Shown here: positions 19,884 to 31,920 of the stretch, one piece after another
Position numbering within the stretch: the stretch's first letter is position 1
How the letters are laid out: the number at the start of each line of letters is the position of its first letter
Assembly (NCBI GenBank): GCA_031216445.1
Contig: CM062208.1
Location: forward strand, 3,570,501-3,634,500
DNA: 64,000 nucleotides
Reading direction: 5' to 3'
Source of the DNA: Lateolabrax maculatus
Taxonomy: Eukaryota > Chordata > Actinopteri > Acropomatiformes > Lateolabracidae
Notes under the pieces: model-generated
Seen by the model: only the letters and a program-made list of their open reading frames with translations
Told to the model about the DNA's origin: nothing
The model's database searches: none
Program-made: the position numbers and the translations under genes

Positions 19884-21648
19884 AGAAAGACTGAGATGCA
19901 GAAACCATTCTCTCAATCAGTTTTTATGCTGTTGTCAATACCCCGAAGATCCAAAAGACAGGACAATTAAACAAAATTATGTAGAAAATGACAACCTGAT
20001 TCTTTCATTCTTTTTTTAAAATCTTCTTAAATAAAATACTGCTGTTGCTTGGGATGAAAACATGTCCATTTTATTTTCATGCCTGTATCCTAAACGGAAA
20101 ATTAGTTCTGACTGGGGACGTGGTTTCAGGGTGCAGTCAGGAAATTCACTCTTTTCATTTTCAAAAATAAATATTCTCTCCACCATTATTTGCTTATAAT
20201 ACTAGGATATGTTGCCTGTGATAAAGCCACAGGCACTGCAACTGGTTCAGACCACCAAGACCTTTTTATTTCAGTCCACAGTTATAGAGTGACTTGTTCT
20301 AGAGAAATAGCTTCTTTTGTTTTTTGAAAGGTAAATAAATGTAAATTTTCTTCTTAATTTGTTTTGTCTTTTGCACTTTAGTCAAATGGAATCAAGAGTA
20401 TCAATAAAGCACGGGATCGATAAGCAATATCAATGAGTAGCAGTTTCCAGCAGTTATGGTATTAACTTTCCCTCATTAATTGGCAAATATTTTATAAGGG
20501 ATGGCTCTCAAACTACATTTGTAACAGTTATACCAGTTGTAGCACAGTACATTTTTGTATTTTTTTAAAGTTTTTTTTTATTTTTTGTGTATGGTTCACA
20601 CAAATTGAAGTGTCTTAGGGCGTTTCACATTAGGTACGACTGCTTTGTACCGTAAACCTTTGTTTATGTGGGCCCTATGAACAAGTTTCTTGGTTGATCC
20701 GTGCCCGGGTATAGTCCCTAATGTGAAAGAGAACACTTGACCTCAAAGTTCAGTTCACTTGATCAGTGTGAATATTATGTGAGGTACCCAGGCATGGATC
20801 AATGAACCGAGCTCGACTCCACTTGGAAAGGTGGTCTCGAGTATGGTTCTCGTGTACACGGGTAAGGATCGAAATTAGGTGTGAAATTTAGAATGTGACG
20901 TCGCCAGATTCGAGGTGTATTTGCACATACACCCAGGTGAATAGTAGCCTGTGCAGTCATAATGCGTGAAGAATGCCACACAGTATTGCAGAGTCAGCAA
21001 TTCAATTATCTTAGCCCAGTGTTTTGTCTTTGGATGTTGTCATGCCCCTCAGACTAATCATAGAATAGAACAGAATAGAATAAAACTTTATTGCCCATCA
21101 AAGTGGAAAATTGTGCAGCGCAAGGACATGTAACAACTGAGATGACAAAAAAACCCACTTACTAACACTACAGTAGACAACTTAAAATTAAGATAAAATA
21201 CCTGGAACAATGTATAAAACATTAAAACCTAACCTAAATACTAGGGAACAACATTTGTTGCTCATTTTTGTTTTTTGTTTAAAATGCTAATTACACTTGG
21301 AAAAAAAAGACTTCATGCTCAATTTACATTTTGTTATCTTTTCTTTGAGCACTTTGACTGATAAAGTGCAACAGTAAACAGCTTTGTATTACTCCACACC
21401 TCCAAAGACGTAAAAATATGCTTAGCAATTGCTCCTACGACTTTCTCCAGTCTCCGTGCGAACTCTCTCTACATGTTTAAGAAGAAATATATCCCTGTCT
21501 ACCAGTCAATATAACAAATTCATGACACTTTTCAGTAAGGCTTCTTTCTTTACCTGCGTCTAACTTTTCAGCAGTCTGGCTGTCTTTTAAAACGGAGTCA
21601 AACACCTTAGTCACATCTTTTTTACTTTAATGGTTGTACGCATGCCTT

Positions 21649-21682
<34 letters not shown>

Positions 21683-21692
21683 TATAGTTCAG
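21649..21692. repeat. (TA)n microsatellite
   Basis: An uninterrupted TA run of about 20 units followed by CACATATATATA. Confidence 0.9.
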
Positions 21693-21904
21693 ACTTGGAA
21701 GAGACTGACCATCAAAGATTTTGGTGAGAGGGCAGGTAAGAAAATGTTATCACTTAAATGAGCATTTAAGAATTCTGAACTAACCCTTAGCTCCCCACAG
21801 AGCAACAACAAAAAAAAAAAACTGCAGAAAAGTTTGCCAACCTTTAATGTTTATTTAGTTGTTAATCCTGTCTAACTCAAAATGTCATGTTCTCTTAATT
21901 ACAG

Positions 21905-22132
21905 GGGTGGTTGCAACGAGGCCCTTCTCCAAAGGTGTCATTGACTACCACGGGAAGGTAATCACAGATGAGCCAGGGTTCTTCTTCATCTTCAAGGCTG
22001 GGCAGAGGGATCTGTGCATCAGACCTTCCCTTGTGACTGCCACCCAATGCAGACACTGTCAGCTGGAGGATCAACCACTCGAGGAAGAGGGCCAACCTGC
22101 AGCTTTTCGTATTGTACAGAAAGTAATATACT
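21905..22132 (+). pseudogene. SET-domain-like exon fragment
   Basis: Bounded by acceptor TTACAG and donor GTAAGT, the exon reads GVVATRPFSKG then DYHGKVITDEPG, later FIFKAGQRDLCI. This resembles the start of a SET methyltransferase domain as in KMT5A-type enzymes (G-V-A-T-R-x-F-x-K-G ... D/EYHG). The NHS and catalytic C-terminal parts are not visible. It probably belongs with the fragment at 17821-18176, but the phase after 18176 does not fit this acceptor directly, so a missing exon or pseudogenisation must be assumed. Confidence 0.45.
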
Positions 22133-22960
22133 GTAAGTTCTTTAACTTTCTGTGTATGTGCTTGATTGAAACACAGGTATAATTAAAGTCAAGTTTTGAA
22201 TAAAAGCATTAACATGGCACTGTCTGAAACCTACTCTCACACCCTGTGTGTCACTGCCTAGACGATACACAGGCAATAATATAAAAAGAAAAGCCTCTTG
22301 AAACCTTTGTTCGTATAAGCCAAAATTAACGCCAACATCTTCTTTCCTTTTTTTTATTTTATACGTTTTGCATTTATATAAGATTCAAACTCACAAAAAT
22401 TAAAATTAGTAAAAAATTTTTAAAAAAAGCCATTACAAAAAACATTGAAAAATATAGAAAGATAAACCTCATACAAAATTAAGTTTCCAAAAACAATCCA
22501 CAAAGATACAGAAATAAAACAAAGATAGATGGGGGGAAATGCACCGACTGTGGCGATGTCCCCCCACTTTTAACCTACAAACAGACTTAAGGGGAACTAC
22601 GTGTTGAACTGCTATGAACTAGAATGAGTTCATAGCAGTTCAATACGTAGTTAATGAACAGAATAAACTATTATTTCAAATTGTTAGGTCACAAAGAGTA
22701 GGATAGCTGGTCGAGGCTCTTAACACCTTATTTTGTGCTTACCTCTGACCTTTGAGGGTTATTTTAAACTGTTCCAGGCAAGTCTGTGGGAGGTTATATT
22801 CCAAACACAGAAGGTTACAGACTGACATCAGGTGGACAATACCGGGTATTGCATCTCTTCCACTTGTGGCCTCTTTAAATCCTATGTGATCATAGTTCAA
22901 CAGTAAAGTGGGTATTTATCAAACTATGAGATTCTTTTAATCTTACCCAATATGTCAAGA
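22133..22960. other. gene-free stretch after the SET-like exon
   Basis: AT-rich DNA with A tracts and the hairpin at 22595-22652. No exon, RNA gene or classified repeat was seen. Confidence 0.4.
22595..22652. repeat. 25-bp near-perfect hairpin, 8-nt loop
   Basis: The left arm 22595-22619 (AACTACGTGTTGAACTGC...) pairs with the right arm 22628-22652 with a single mismatch; the loop is TAGAATGA. There are no T-run or tRNA features. The stem does not extend beyond 25 bp on either side, which is short for a microRNA precursor. Confidence 0.8.
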
Positions 22961-22964
22961 ATTG

Positions 22965-23725
22965 CAGCCATTATAATGGACATGCATTAGACCTTGTGCT
23001 TTCTTATGGTTTCTGTGTGGAAGATGTGAATTTGGTTGATTTTTTCTGTCTCTGATTATAAGGCAGTGCTCTTCCATTTCTCTTTCCTGACACCAAACCC
23101 CCCACCCTTATTCGCTCCTGCCCACTAAATTCACTGTTTGTTCCTTGTTTCTGTCAAGTTTTACTGCCTCTAACACATTTTACAGTACCAGTGAATACCA
23201 GTTGTCAGCAGTTAATAGCTCTTGCATGGATATTTTAGATTCTGTAATTCCTGTTCAATATTAAAAAGTCAAAATTCTCTTCCCTGCCATGGTTAAATGA
23301 AGAAATAATGAATTCAAAAAGACAATGTAGGAGGGCAGAGTGGAAATGAAAGGATAAACACTGTCTCTTTTGTTTCTCTCAAAGATGTGATGTCTGCTTG
23401 TCAGTGTGTAATTAAAGAAGCAATGAACTCTTGTTTTTCACAACAAATGACACATCTCTAACATGCCATTTTATCCAAGATTTTGAGTTTTGAAAAATCT
23501 TTATTTGGTTTTTGCTCTCTACACAGAGCCAGTAGAATTATTATTATTTTTATTTTTTTCCTGGGGATACTTCTCTCCCAGTTAAAAGGGTATTTCTGGG
23601 TGAATTTTTTCGTTTTCCTCATCAAGGGTCAACGGACAAAAGGTGTCATATGTTGTACAGATTGTAAAGCCCCCTGAGGAAATTGTGATTTTAGGCTATA
23701 TAAATTAAACTTTGTCTTGACTAAC
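22965..23725 (+). mobile_element. degenerate LINE (L2/Rex-like) fragment with 3' tail
   Basis: The forward frame near 22978 reads GHALDLVLSYGF-like followed by a DYKAVLFHF segment, the end of the endonuclease domain. SLPWLNEEIMNSKRQCRRAEW follows near 23280. The segment 23635-23725 (TACAGATTGTAAAGCCCCCTG..CTATATAAATTAAACTTTG) is the common 3' tail of fish L2-type LINEs. Multiple stops make it dead. Confidence 0.65.
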
Positions 23726-23789
23726 CACAATGTCTTAATCAGCCATCAGAAAACTGTTTTGGCATCAATAATGTGGCTCTGGATGGGTT

Positions 23790-23870
23790 CATCTCTTAGT
23801 CAAACAGGTCCTTCTCCTCCCATCCTCCTGTTTTGTAGGGTCCCCCAGGGGTCTATTCTGGGTCCCTAAC
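23790..23870 (+). mobile_element. LINE reverse-transcriptase motif relic
   Basis: Reads CRVPQGSILGP in one frame, the conserved RT motif upstream of the YADD block, immediately followed by a stop. A separate insertion or shuffled piece next to the LINE 3' tail. Confidence 0.65.
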
Positions 23871-23999
23871 CCCGTGGCAAATCATGCATAGACATAACTG
23901 TCATATGGCAGAATATTGGGTAGTTTACTGTACATTTCTTGCATGTTATGACTTATGTTATTGGCTTTTATTGCATAGTTTTAGTACATGTTATGGGTA

Positions 24000-24880
24000 T
24001 TCATTGCAGTTTTAACCAGGCCACTCCGCCTTTGACTCAGAACTTTTAATCACTAATCCCCTGCACCTGTGTAAGCTTTCCCTGTGTTGATAGACATTTG
24101 ACTAAGCCAATCCATGACGAGCAAGTTGGCAAGAAAGTAGAAATTAGTTGAGTTCAAACTCCACACAGGTGCTGAACTGACTGAAAACCTGCAAATAAAC
24201 ACATCAGACTTCCCCCATACATTGTTCCCTTTGCCTTCTGTTTTCTAAAGTATTTCACAATGTAAAACCACAAACCAGTACTACCTTTGCCTAACCAGTC
24301 ACTTTACTAGTAAAGTACTAATACAAATATTTATCTCAAACATGTACACTACTCTGTAAATGCATCAACTGAACAAACATATCTAAATAGAAATGGTTGT
24401 TCCCTTATTCCACATTGTACTTAGAGCCAGTTATTTCACAAAATCAGCACCTTATAACAGCACTACTGTCTGATTGATCAGAAAACAATGCATCAAAAGA
24501 TGCCAATGGCCAGCAGATGTCACCATGTTACTTGTATCAAATGATTCACACAATACACCATTTTCAGCACTGTTGATGCTGGATCTCTTAAAATATTATG
24601 TGACAGTAAAAATGAACCCTGGACAGTTGTTCTGGTCTGGATATTAAACTGTAGCTTTAAACTCAGAATTTAATTGTGTTGGGATACATACATTTCTTGA
24701 ATTATGATCGTCTAAAATTATTTTGTTTATTATTATTTTGAGTGCATTCTGTCACTGCTAAATTACTGAAAACATTATCTGCTCTCATCTAAAGCGGCTG
24801 TAGTGTGATGCTAATTATTGCCAGCAGATAGCAGTATCTACTGTGAAATGAAACTTGTGGGTGAATCTGCCATCTTTGTT
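24000..24880. other. gene-free AT-rich stretch
   Basis: No gene or certain repeat seen. The block 23880-24240 has an AATAAA and a pyrimidine-rich end, and could be a solo LTR, but I found no supporting terminal duplication. Confidence 0.3.
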
Positions 24881-24887
24881 GTGTTGC

Positions 24888-24960
24888 CTATATGGCTCAG
24901 TTGTTGGAGCATGATGTGTTGTTAGTGAATGAGCTGCATGTTTTGAGTTCCTTCCATGTA
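24888..24960 (+). repeat. tRNA-derived SINE-like fragment
   Basis: TATGGCTCAGTTGTTGGAGC resembles a tRNA A box (TGGCTCAGTNGGT-AGAGC) and GTTTTGAGTTCC, about 38 bp later, a decayed B box. There is no acceptor-stem pairing, so it is a SINE relic and not a tRNA gene. Confidence 0.5.
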
Positions 24961-25261
24961 TGGTATGGTATGGATATTTGGTTACATACATGTAAGTTGT
25001 GCATTGAACTTCCTTTTTTCCACATTGCCATGATGTTCGTGATATTTTATATAAGGACAGTTTCAGCATTTAGAAATTAAGGAACTTGTAACAAAGCAGT
25101 AAAATCAGTATTAAGAGAGACATTTGTATTTGGCACCTGTCTTCACATTTTCGGTTTTTTAACATGTTGATAGACATCTTTTATCTCTACCTAGTTAATA
25201 TGACACATGAAAGAACCCAGACTACATGAAGTTCCTTGTAGGAAGTGACAAATAACCTATA

Positions 25262-25306
<45 letters not shown>
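25262..25306. repeat. (GT)n microsatellite
   Basis: About 22 GT units after a short ATAT lead. Confidence 0.9.
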
Positions 25307-25307
<1 letters not shown>

Positions 25308-25664
25308 AAATTCAAATGATTATCATTATCATTTAGAAGATATAAGTATATGTGAAATTCCTGTTTGCCTGCATAAGTTAAGAGCACAGAAGTCTCCTGA
25401 CTCAGGAGGAGTAATGTTGGAATGTATGAATTTCTTGTTCACCCTTAAAATAAAGCAGACACCAGATTTATGTATCGTATATCACATCTCTTCTCAAATT
25501 CAAACCTGCTGTTCATCAACTCTTTATACCCCGACGAGTAAATACGCAACATGGGAAGACTGCCTTCCTTTACTTCGCACCATATAAATTAAATTGAAAG
25601 GACATTAGAACTTCAAGTTTTATCCCATTTTAATGGATAAATTTAAACTTTTAATTTTTACAGG

Positions 25665-25665
25665 T

Positions 25666-25702
<37 letters not shown>
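25665..25702. repeat. (GT)n microsatellite
   Basis: About 18 GT units in an otherwise AT-rich intergenic stretch. No gene lies in 25700-26890. Confidence 0.9.
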
Positions 25703-25704
<2 letters not shown>

Positions 25705-26889
25705 CTGGCTGTGTTTTGTGTCTTGTCTTTGTTCTGCTTCTCCAGCTGTACTCAGATTTCTCTTGTAAAAGATATTTTGATCTTTATGAGACTACCTGAA
25801 TAAATAAAGATGATCATTTGATGATATTGATTTCTACATGCAGATGCAAATAGGCATTTATGCACTTTGAGCTAATGCAATGGGGAGGATTCCTTTATTG
25901 GATGTTGAAAATCTTTCATGCATTGCTTTTGCAATTTGTGTAGTTTATGGCATAACACCACATATTGGTCTTTCTATTGGTCTTTCTGGTTTGTTTTCTA
26001 TCCTCACAATGACATAAGAGACCTGTCTATAGCCTTCACTATGCAAATCTTAGGGAAAAACATTTTTTATTTTTAAATGTCACACTCACATTATTTTCAT
26101 TTTCCTGTTGATTGGTTGCTGAACACAAAGAAGATGGGTCATATTTAATTTGAGCCAAAGGAGGAAGAAAAAACAAGCGTAAGAAAGTTGGTGTGCAGAA
26201 TGAAGTGACTCACTGGGCTTCATGTAGGCCGACGTCATTCGACAACCGATGGCACTCGGTATATGTTGCTTCCTGTTGGTAGCTGGTATAGCTGCAAGAC
26301 TCAGTAGACTTGAGAACAAACACCTTGTCCAGAGCTCCCTGTGCCATGATATTTACCTCTTATCAAAGATTTTTGTAAATCTCACAGATGTCTGATTCGA
26401 GCTGGTTGCATGTCTGGTTACTTCTCACACTTGCTCTGAACACAACCCAGGTGATATTTAGGTGTATTAGAGGGAAAAAAAAACACTGAAACAACATGTA
26501 AACAAAACAGCTGAACTGTTAAAGCATGTTTCACCTCTTTTGGTGTAGACTTGATGTTTCCTGACTACCATCACTTTAAAACTAAGTTGAAGGCCTCAGT
26601 ATGCTTCAGACTAAGCTCTTCTCAGATCACTCTCAAGCACTATGTCTTCAATTCTTCATAAAAACATATCTGACCGTGTTTGTGTGTACAACAAAGTGCA
26701 GCACAGCTTGAACAGTTTATTCCCTCAACACTACAAAGACATTTGTAGTGTAAAAGTCATCCCAAAAGTCTGGTTTTGATTTGTTTCTGAAGGATGAATA
26801 GAAAGGAAATTTCCATTCACAATGATAACTTTTACTTCAAGTAACAATCCATTTTGATTTACAGTATTTAGATACTGTTATTTTAATAT

Positions 26890-27075
26890 CAACAATAAGC
26901 CCAGAGGTGATGAAAGCTTACTGTAATGAGTGTCATTAGGTCCTCTACTGTGACCTCCCCAGTGTGCCACCTCTACAGCGGTGAACAGGGCTGACTACAG
27001 CCACACACACACTACAGCCTCATGGGATGCTCCACTGAGCAAATAATCCACAACTCAGTAAAACTATACAAAAGA
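26890..27075. repeat. non-coding block shared with 43048-43275
   Basis: GCCCAGAGGTGATG.AAGCTTACTGTAATGAGTGTCA and following sequence to CTCAGTAAAA recur at 43048-43275 in the same orientation, with substitutions and about 45 bp of extra sequence in the second copy. The odorant receptor and its broken relative are found near these two blocks. No frame is conserved. Confidence 0.65.
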
Positions 27076-27567
27076 TCCGATATGTCATATTTAGTGTCAG
27101 TCTTTTTTTGTCAGAGTGATGGGTAAGTGTGATGAAAAGACACGGTATTTGGTCATTACAGTGTAAACGGTCAACATGTCATCATCTTCATTATCCCTTG
27201 AGACCAATTAGACAAACTGCCCCGCTGTGGACAGCCAGCCTGGGCACCAACCCAGACAAACATATGAGAAAAACAACAGGGTCACTAATAATTTTAGAAA
27301 GGCCCAGTTACTTAGAACTGGTTGTAGGCCACTCATTCTCCAACAAATCCTCTACTCTGGTTGATAAAATAGGTTATGTGTGCTCACCATGACTTATGAC
27401 CATGAGAAAAATGATCCATATGACAGTTTTTCACCATTACGGTGCAGACTTGGTTATATTTTAGGTACAAAAACATGTTTGATAAGGTTAGAGAACAATT
27501 AGGGTTCATATTTAAAATAAATTGTCGACTGTTGGTAATAAATATGATGTGAACTGTGGTTTCAAAA

Positions 27568-27668
27568 GTCAAGTCAATTTTATTTATAAAGCGCCAAATC
27601 ATAACAGAAGTTATCTCAAGACCCTTTTCATATAGAGCAGGTCTAGACCGTACTCTTTACATTATAAG
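27568..27668 (+). repeat. widespread fish interspersed repeat
   Basis: TCAATTTTATTTATAAAGCG, CAAATCATAACAGAAGTTATC, TCAAGACCC and AGAGCAGGTCTAGACCGTAC in order match a very common teleost repeat of uncertain class. The nearby stretch to 28861 is AT-rich without genes. Confidence 0.65.
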
Positions 27669-28861
27669 TCTAGAGTCTATTCACTCCCTAACAACTGAAG
27701 GATTTCTTGAACAGAGTTTGACCTCTGTGTTCTCCAGGTTCACTCATCAAGTTTCCAAGATATCGCAATAGGTGCCACACACAGTGCTGTCACATGACCG
27801 ACTAATATTGTGATGATTTATTGATTTCAATATTGTCTCATTGCTAAATAATCTTTATCAATGTACCAGAATCATATTATGGTCAACATATTGTGATTTA
27901 CCCTGTGATTCTAACTCCTTTTGCATGATGATGATAAACACTTACCATAATGCTCTTATTTTTTAGCACCAAACCAACAATGTGACCTTTCCTTATGTAC
28001 TATATAAATATATATGTATATATTTATATATTATATTATATCAAAATATTTCTCTATCAAAAGTCTTTGTGAAAAAAACTTAAACTGAAGGTTAAAAAAA
28101 TATGTCACAGGATGACAACAGTTAATTTTGTAATAAAATTTGTAAACCTATTTTCCAATAAAACATATGAAATGAACTGTTACTTATGACATCTTGGACG
28201 TGTAAGCTCACCGTCCTATTTCATCATAAATAAAACTCCTCCAGGTCAAACATTGCAGAGGTTGTTTTTATGATTTTTTTTGTGTTGCTTTGTTAGTCAA
28301 AGTTAGTATCTTTACTCTCTTTACATCAAAGGCCACAATAAAAATAAGCCTTGGACTTAACTGTGTAATTCTTTTAAATTTTTGTAGTTGTGTATGATTC
28401 AACGTCCCCCTCTCATGTCAAATAAACAAATTAAACATACTGTAACCTGTTGAATATACTTTGCCCTGCATTTATCGATGATTAATCATTAGGTGGTTAA
28501 ATCATTATATTATTATTTTAAAAAAATAGATTTCTGAATCATGCCTGATCCTTATTCTGATTTTCAGTCCTTTAACCCTCTCTATGGTACACACAGTACA
28601 ACGTTAATCCCCCATTAGTGTTATTCTATTAAACATTACTGCATTTGGAACATTGCAAACAGAAAACATTTCTTGCTCTGAAATTAATGAACCTATTACA
28701 GGTCAGCAACCCATGAAGATTCAAGTTTTGTATTTAAATTCAATGACATTTTGATAGATTCAATAGAACAGATTTAAACTGTATTGTAGAAAAGTGTAAA
28801 CACAGACTCTATTTCCCTTTAATTTTCATTAATAAATAAAGAACTGTAGAATTGAAATACT

Positions 28862-29803
28862 CTAGCGTTGCAATGTTTTTAATGTCAATACATTTTTACA
28901 AGCATGTCTAATTTTTGACAATTTAAGGCCATACATGATTGGATTTTGAAGAGGCTGAATGATCACAACATACATAGACAAGACAACACACAGTGGATAT
29001 GGAACAGAGAACATGTCGAACCTCTGAGTGATCAAACTATAAAAACAGGCGAAAACAAAGCTAATGAGGGAAATAAAATGTGGAGTGCAGGTATCAAAAG
29101 CCTTCATTCTTGTCTCTTGTGAACCTTTTAAACACACAGACAAAATCTTTACATATGTGAATGAAATGTAACTGACAGGAGCAGCAACAGTGAAAATAAG
29201 GCCAAACACCAGATCGTGAATAAGCGACACTGTTCTGTCGGATGAACAAGAAAGTTCAACTACAAGGTGGTGTGCGCAGAAAACTTTGTGGATAACAGTC
29301 CCACAACGTTTTAAATTAATAGTGAATGACAGTAAAACTCCAACCTCTACAAAAGAAACTATCCAAATCACAAGAATTACCTTTTGCACTATGCTTTTGG
29401 CTATTATGAGATTGTAATGTAAAGGCTTGCAAATACATATATATCTGTCGTATGCCATTATTGTTAACGTTCCAAATTCAACAGCAACATATGTATGAAT
29501 GTTAAATATTTGAATGAAGCAGTAAAAGGCAGAAATTTCATGAGTGTCTGACAGGACATGTACCATCAGGCAGGGCAGCATAGACGTGCTGCCATATATT
29601 TCATTTACAAACAAACTACACAGGAATAGATACATGGGCTCGTGCAGATTTCTGTCCACATAAATAATGACAATAAGAACGGTGTTGGCAAAAATAACTG
29701 CCGTGTAAAATAGCATTGCCAGAGTAAAATACAGGTACTTTAATCGTCCCAAGTTACCATACATATCCAACACAAATGACTCAGTCTGTGTTGAGTTCTC
29801 CAT
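28862..29803 (-). CDS. odorant receptor, teleost type, single exon
   Basis: A 313-aa odorant receptor, a G-protein-coupled receptor of olfactory neurons, in one uninterrupted exon as expected for the family. It starts MENSTQTESFVLDMYG with the glycosylation site NST. LHEPMYLFLCSL lies at the TM2 boundary, MAYDRYICICKPLHY after TM3, KAFDTCTPH at TM6 and NPIMYGLK in TM7. The long second extracellular loop has the expected cysteines. The sequence looks like the teleost delta-type receptors often labelled OR11A-like; that subgroup is from memory. Length and motifs indicate an intact gene. A partial, frame-broken relative lies on the same strand at 42278-42607. Confidence 0.92.
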   Translation of the reverse strand: MENSTQTESFVLDMYGNLGRLKYLYFTLAMLFYTAVIFANTVLIVIIYVDRNLHEPMYLFLCSLFVNEIYGSTSMLPCLMVHVLSDTHEISAFYCFIQIFNIHTYVAVEFGTLTIMAYDRYICICKPLHYNLIIAKSIVQKVILVIWIVSFVEVGVLLSFTINLKRCGTVIHKVFCAHHLVVELSCSSDRTVSLIHDLVFGLIFTVAAPVSYISFTYVKILSVCLKGSQETRMKAFDTCTPHFISLISFVFACFYSLITQRFDMFSVPYPLCVVLSMYVVIIQPLQNPIMYGLKLSKIRHACKNVLTLKTLQR

Positions 29804-31495
29804 CTGCCCAGTAATAAGACATAAAAATAAATTTGATCATTTGTCCTTTGCAAATGTTGAAGAGTAAAACACAGTTAAAATCCAAACGTTTCAAGAGTCA
29901 GTGGAGAAAATCACTAAACTATTTTCTTAGTTATAGAATATATGAACACTGAAGAGGATAAGCATCTTAGAAAGTGGACAAATTCGTGATTATAGAATAT
30001 AGTTATAGAAAAGCATGGTTCTTTAACTAATAAACATGATATATTTAGTAAACCTTATCCTACACAAACAACATGTCCAGAAAACCTGTAATCACAGAAC
30101 CTCCATTTCAAAAGAGCTAAGACAAATTATTGTTTGTGAGAGCTGATTGTGTGAGCTATCTGATCATTTTGGATATATCATGTTGCCATATCAGTCATAT
30201 CACAGATTAAATTTACCAAACAGTCTGAGAGATGGACGATCAGGAGAAAACTAAAGACTGCTATAACCTCGTATAACCTTTATACTGATGTTTTGGCAGG
30301 CAAACAAACATGACAAGCAGAATATCAAACCAATCAGGACTGAGATGTTGTTTTTCTCCTGCAGAATGCAGCCGTGTATGGATGTGGAAGATACCTGAGG
30401 TGGGACCAGATCATTGTTTTGAAAGTCAAAAGTAAGTCTCAAGCCATGACACCATCGTCCCAAATGGTTCCAAAGGCAAGACAGGAAAATCCTGAGCAAT
30501 AACCTCGCCTATAATAAGGAACTGAAAAGCCACCGTACACACTCACTGCTGTTGTCATTTACAACTATGCATGTTGAACCCGTATGCAGAAGAATACCAG
30601 GATATTTCTTGAGGGCTTCGAGGCTTTCCAGATTGTTTCTAAGCCTCAGAGATGCTGCTGCAGTTTAGTTAAAACACTTCTTTAGTTCATGTTAATGTCG
30701 TGTAATTTATTATTTCTGCTACTCTCATGATGCAACATACATAAGCGTTTGAAGATTTGTTTATTTACTGTAAAAGTAACTTAAAAAGCATTTTGTGATA
30801 CTGGTGAAAAAAAACAATGTTGCCAGTGGCACTGGTGAAGACGTACAGGAATGTTGTTACAGTGACAGTGTAAGGATGAAGGATTTGGCCATTTTCCAAT
30901 GCGCTGGTGTTCACATTACTGTGTGAATACTTGTGTAACCTGGGTTTCAACATTTAAAAGTCTTATTTTAATTTCTTTCGTGTGTGTGTGTGTGTGTGTT
31001 TCTGTTGCCGTGGCTGCAATGAAATACACTGAAACACAAAGTGCCAACTCTGGACATCCTAGCAACAGTGATTAACACAAGCACACACACACATTTACAC
31101 AGAGGGGCAGTCAGACAGCAGGTACGTCCAGTGTTTGGTCTCTCAATGCTTATTTCTGCTATAAAACACGATTCAGAGCAAGAAGACGTGACAAGGATCT
31201 GATAAACTAAATATACCGACACAGAATCTTAGTCTCCCTTCTGTACTTGACTTCTTCTTTCTTAGGAATATTTTCAGGGCTCTAATCGTTGACCTCCTCA
31301 CTGTTGGTTACGTATAAGGTTGGTGCTTAAAGAAATTAAGTTTATTCTGCTATATTCACCGAATGAGGACTAGCCTGACCAACTTCTTTCCTTCCATGTG
31401 CTCTCTGTTGTGATTTGTTGTTGCATTAAACCTACAGTAAAGAAAATCTATAGAATAACCTGATCAAGCCTTGTCCTCCAGGACAAAATGACACC
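29804..31495. other. intergenic: OR upstream region and kiaa2012 upstream region
   Basis: The divergent space between the - odorant receptor and + kiaa2012. It contains (GT)n at about 30980-31000. I see no strong TATA box or additional exon, and any untranslated first exon of kiaa2012 is not recognisable. Confidence 0.4.
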
Positions 31496-31877
31496 ATGAA
31501 GGATTTGTCTCTGTCCCTGCTGAGTCGGGGCTGTGGTCGATTTGTCTCGTCCAACGGAGACACGGGGCGACAGGATGGACGGCTGGACGTCTGCTTCACA
31601 CCGCAGGTACTCACACACTCACAGACGCTGGAACAAGTCTACTGAATACATATTAGTGTAGTACATAAGCACTGAAATCAATTAAGTTGCATGTCAATCA
31701 CATTGTTTGTTCACTATGATCAATATAATCCATCAATCGACCAATAGGATTACTACATCTGGAAGTCGCAGGACTCTCTCCTACGACTGTCCAACAGCGG
31801 CCATCTGCTTGTGGAGGCAGAGTCAACGCTTCCAAAGACTTACAGCACTCGTAGGGGGCCACTACTGCTGTACTCCC

Positions 31878-31920
<43 letters not shown>

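Larger units (their letters stand above)
18250..21385 (+). repeat. segmental duplication, copy 2
   Basis: Matches 11503-15085 from GTTGCATGTGACACTCAA to about GTGCAACAGTAAACA, including a whole TAAR gene with promoter. The left breakpoint is only about 75 bp beyond a splice donor at 18177, and the right one about 0.5 kb before an acceptor at 21904. The copy therefore lies between two fragments of the recombinase/SET-like gene. It lacks the hAT-like insertion of copy 1. Confidence 0.85.

Noticed and set aside
24888..24960. tRNA gene
   Set aside because: Only box-A/B-like words; no cloverleaf or acceptor stem, so treated as a SINE relic.
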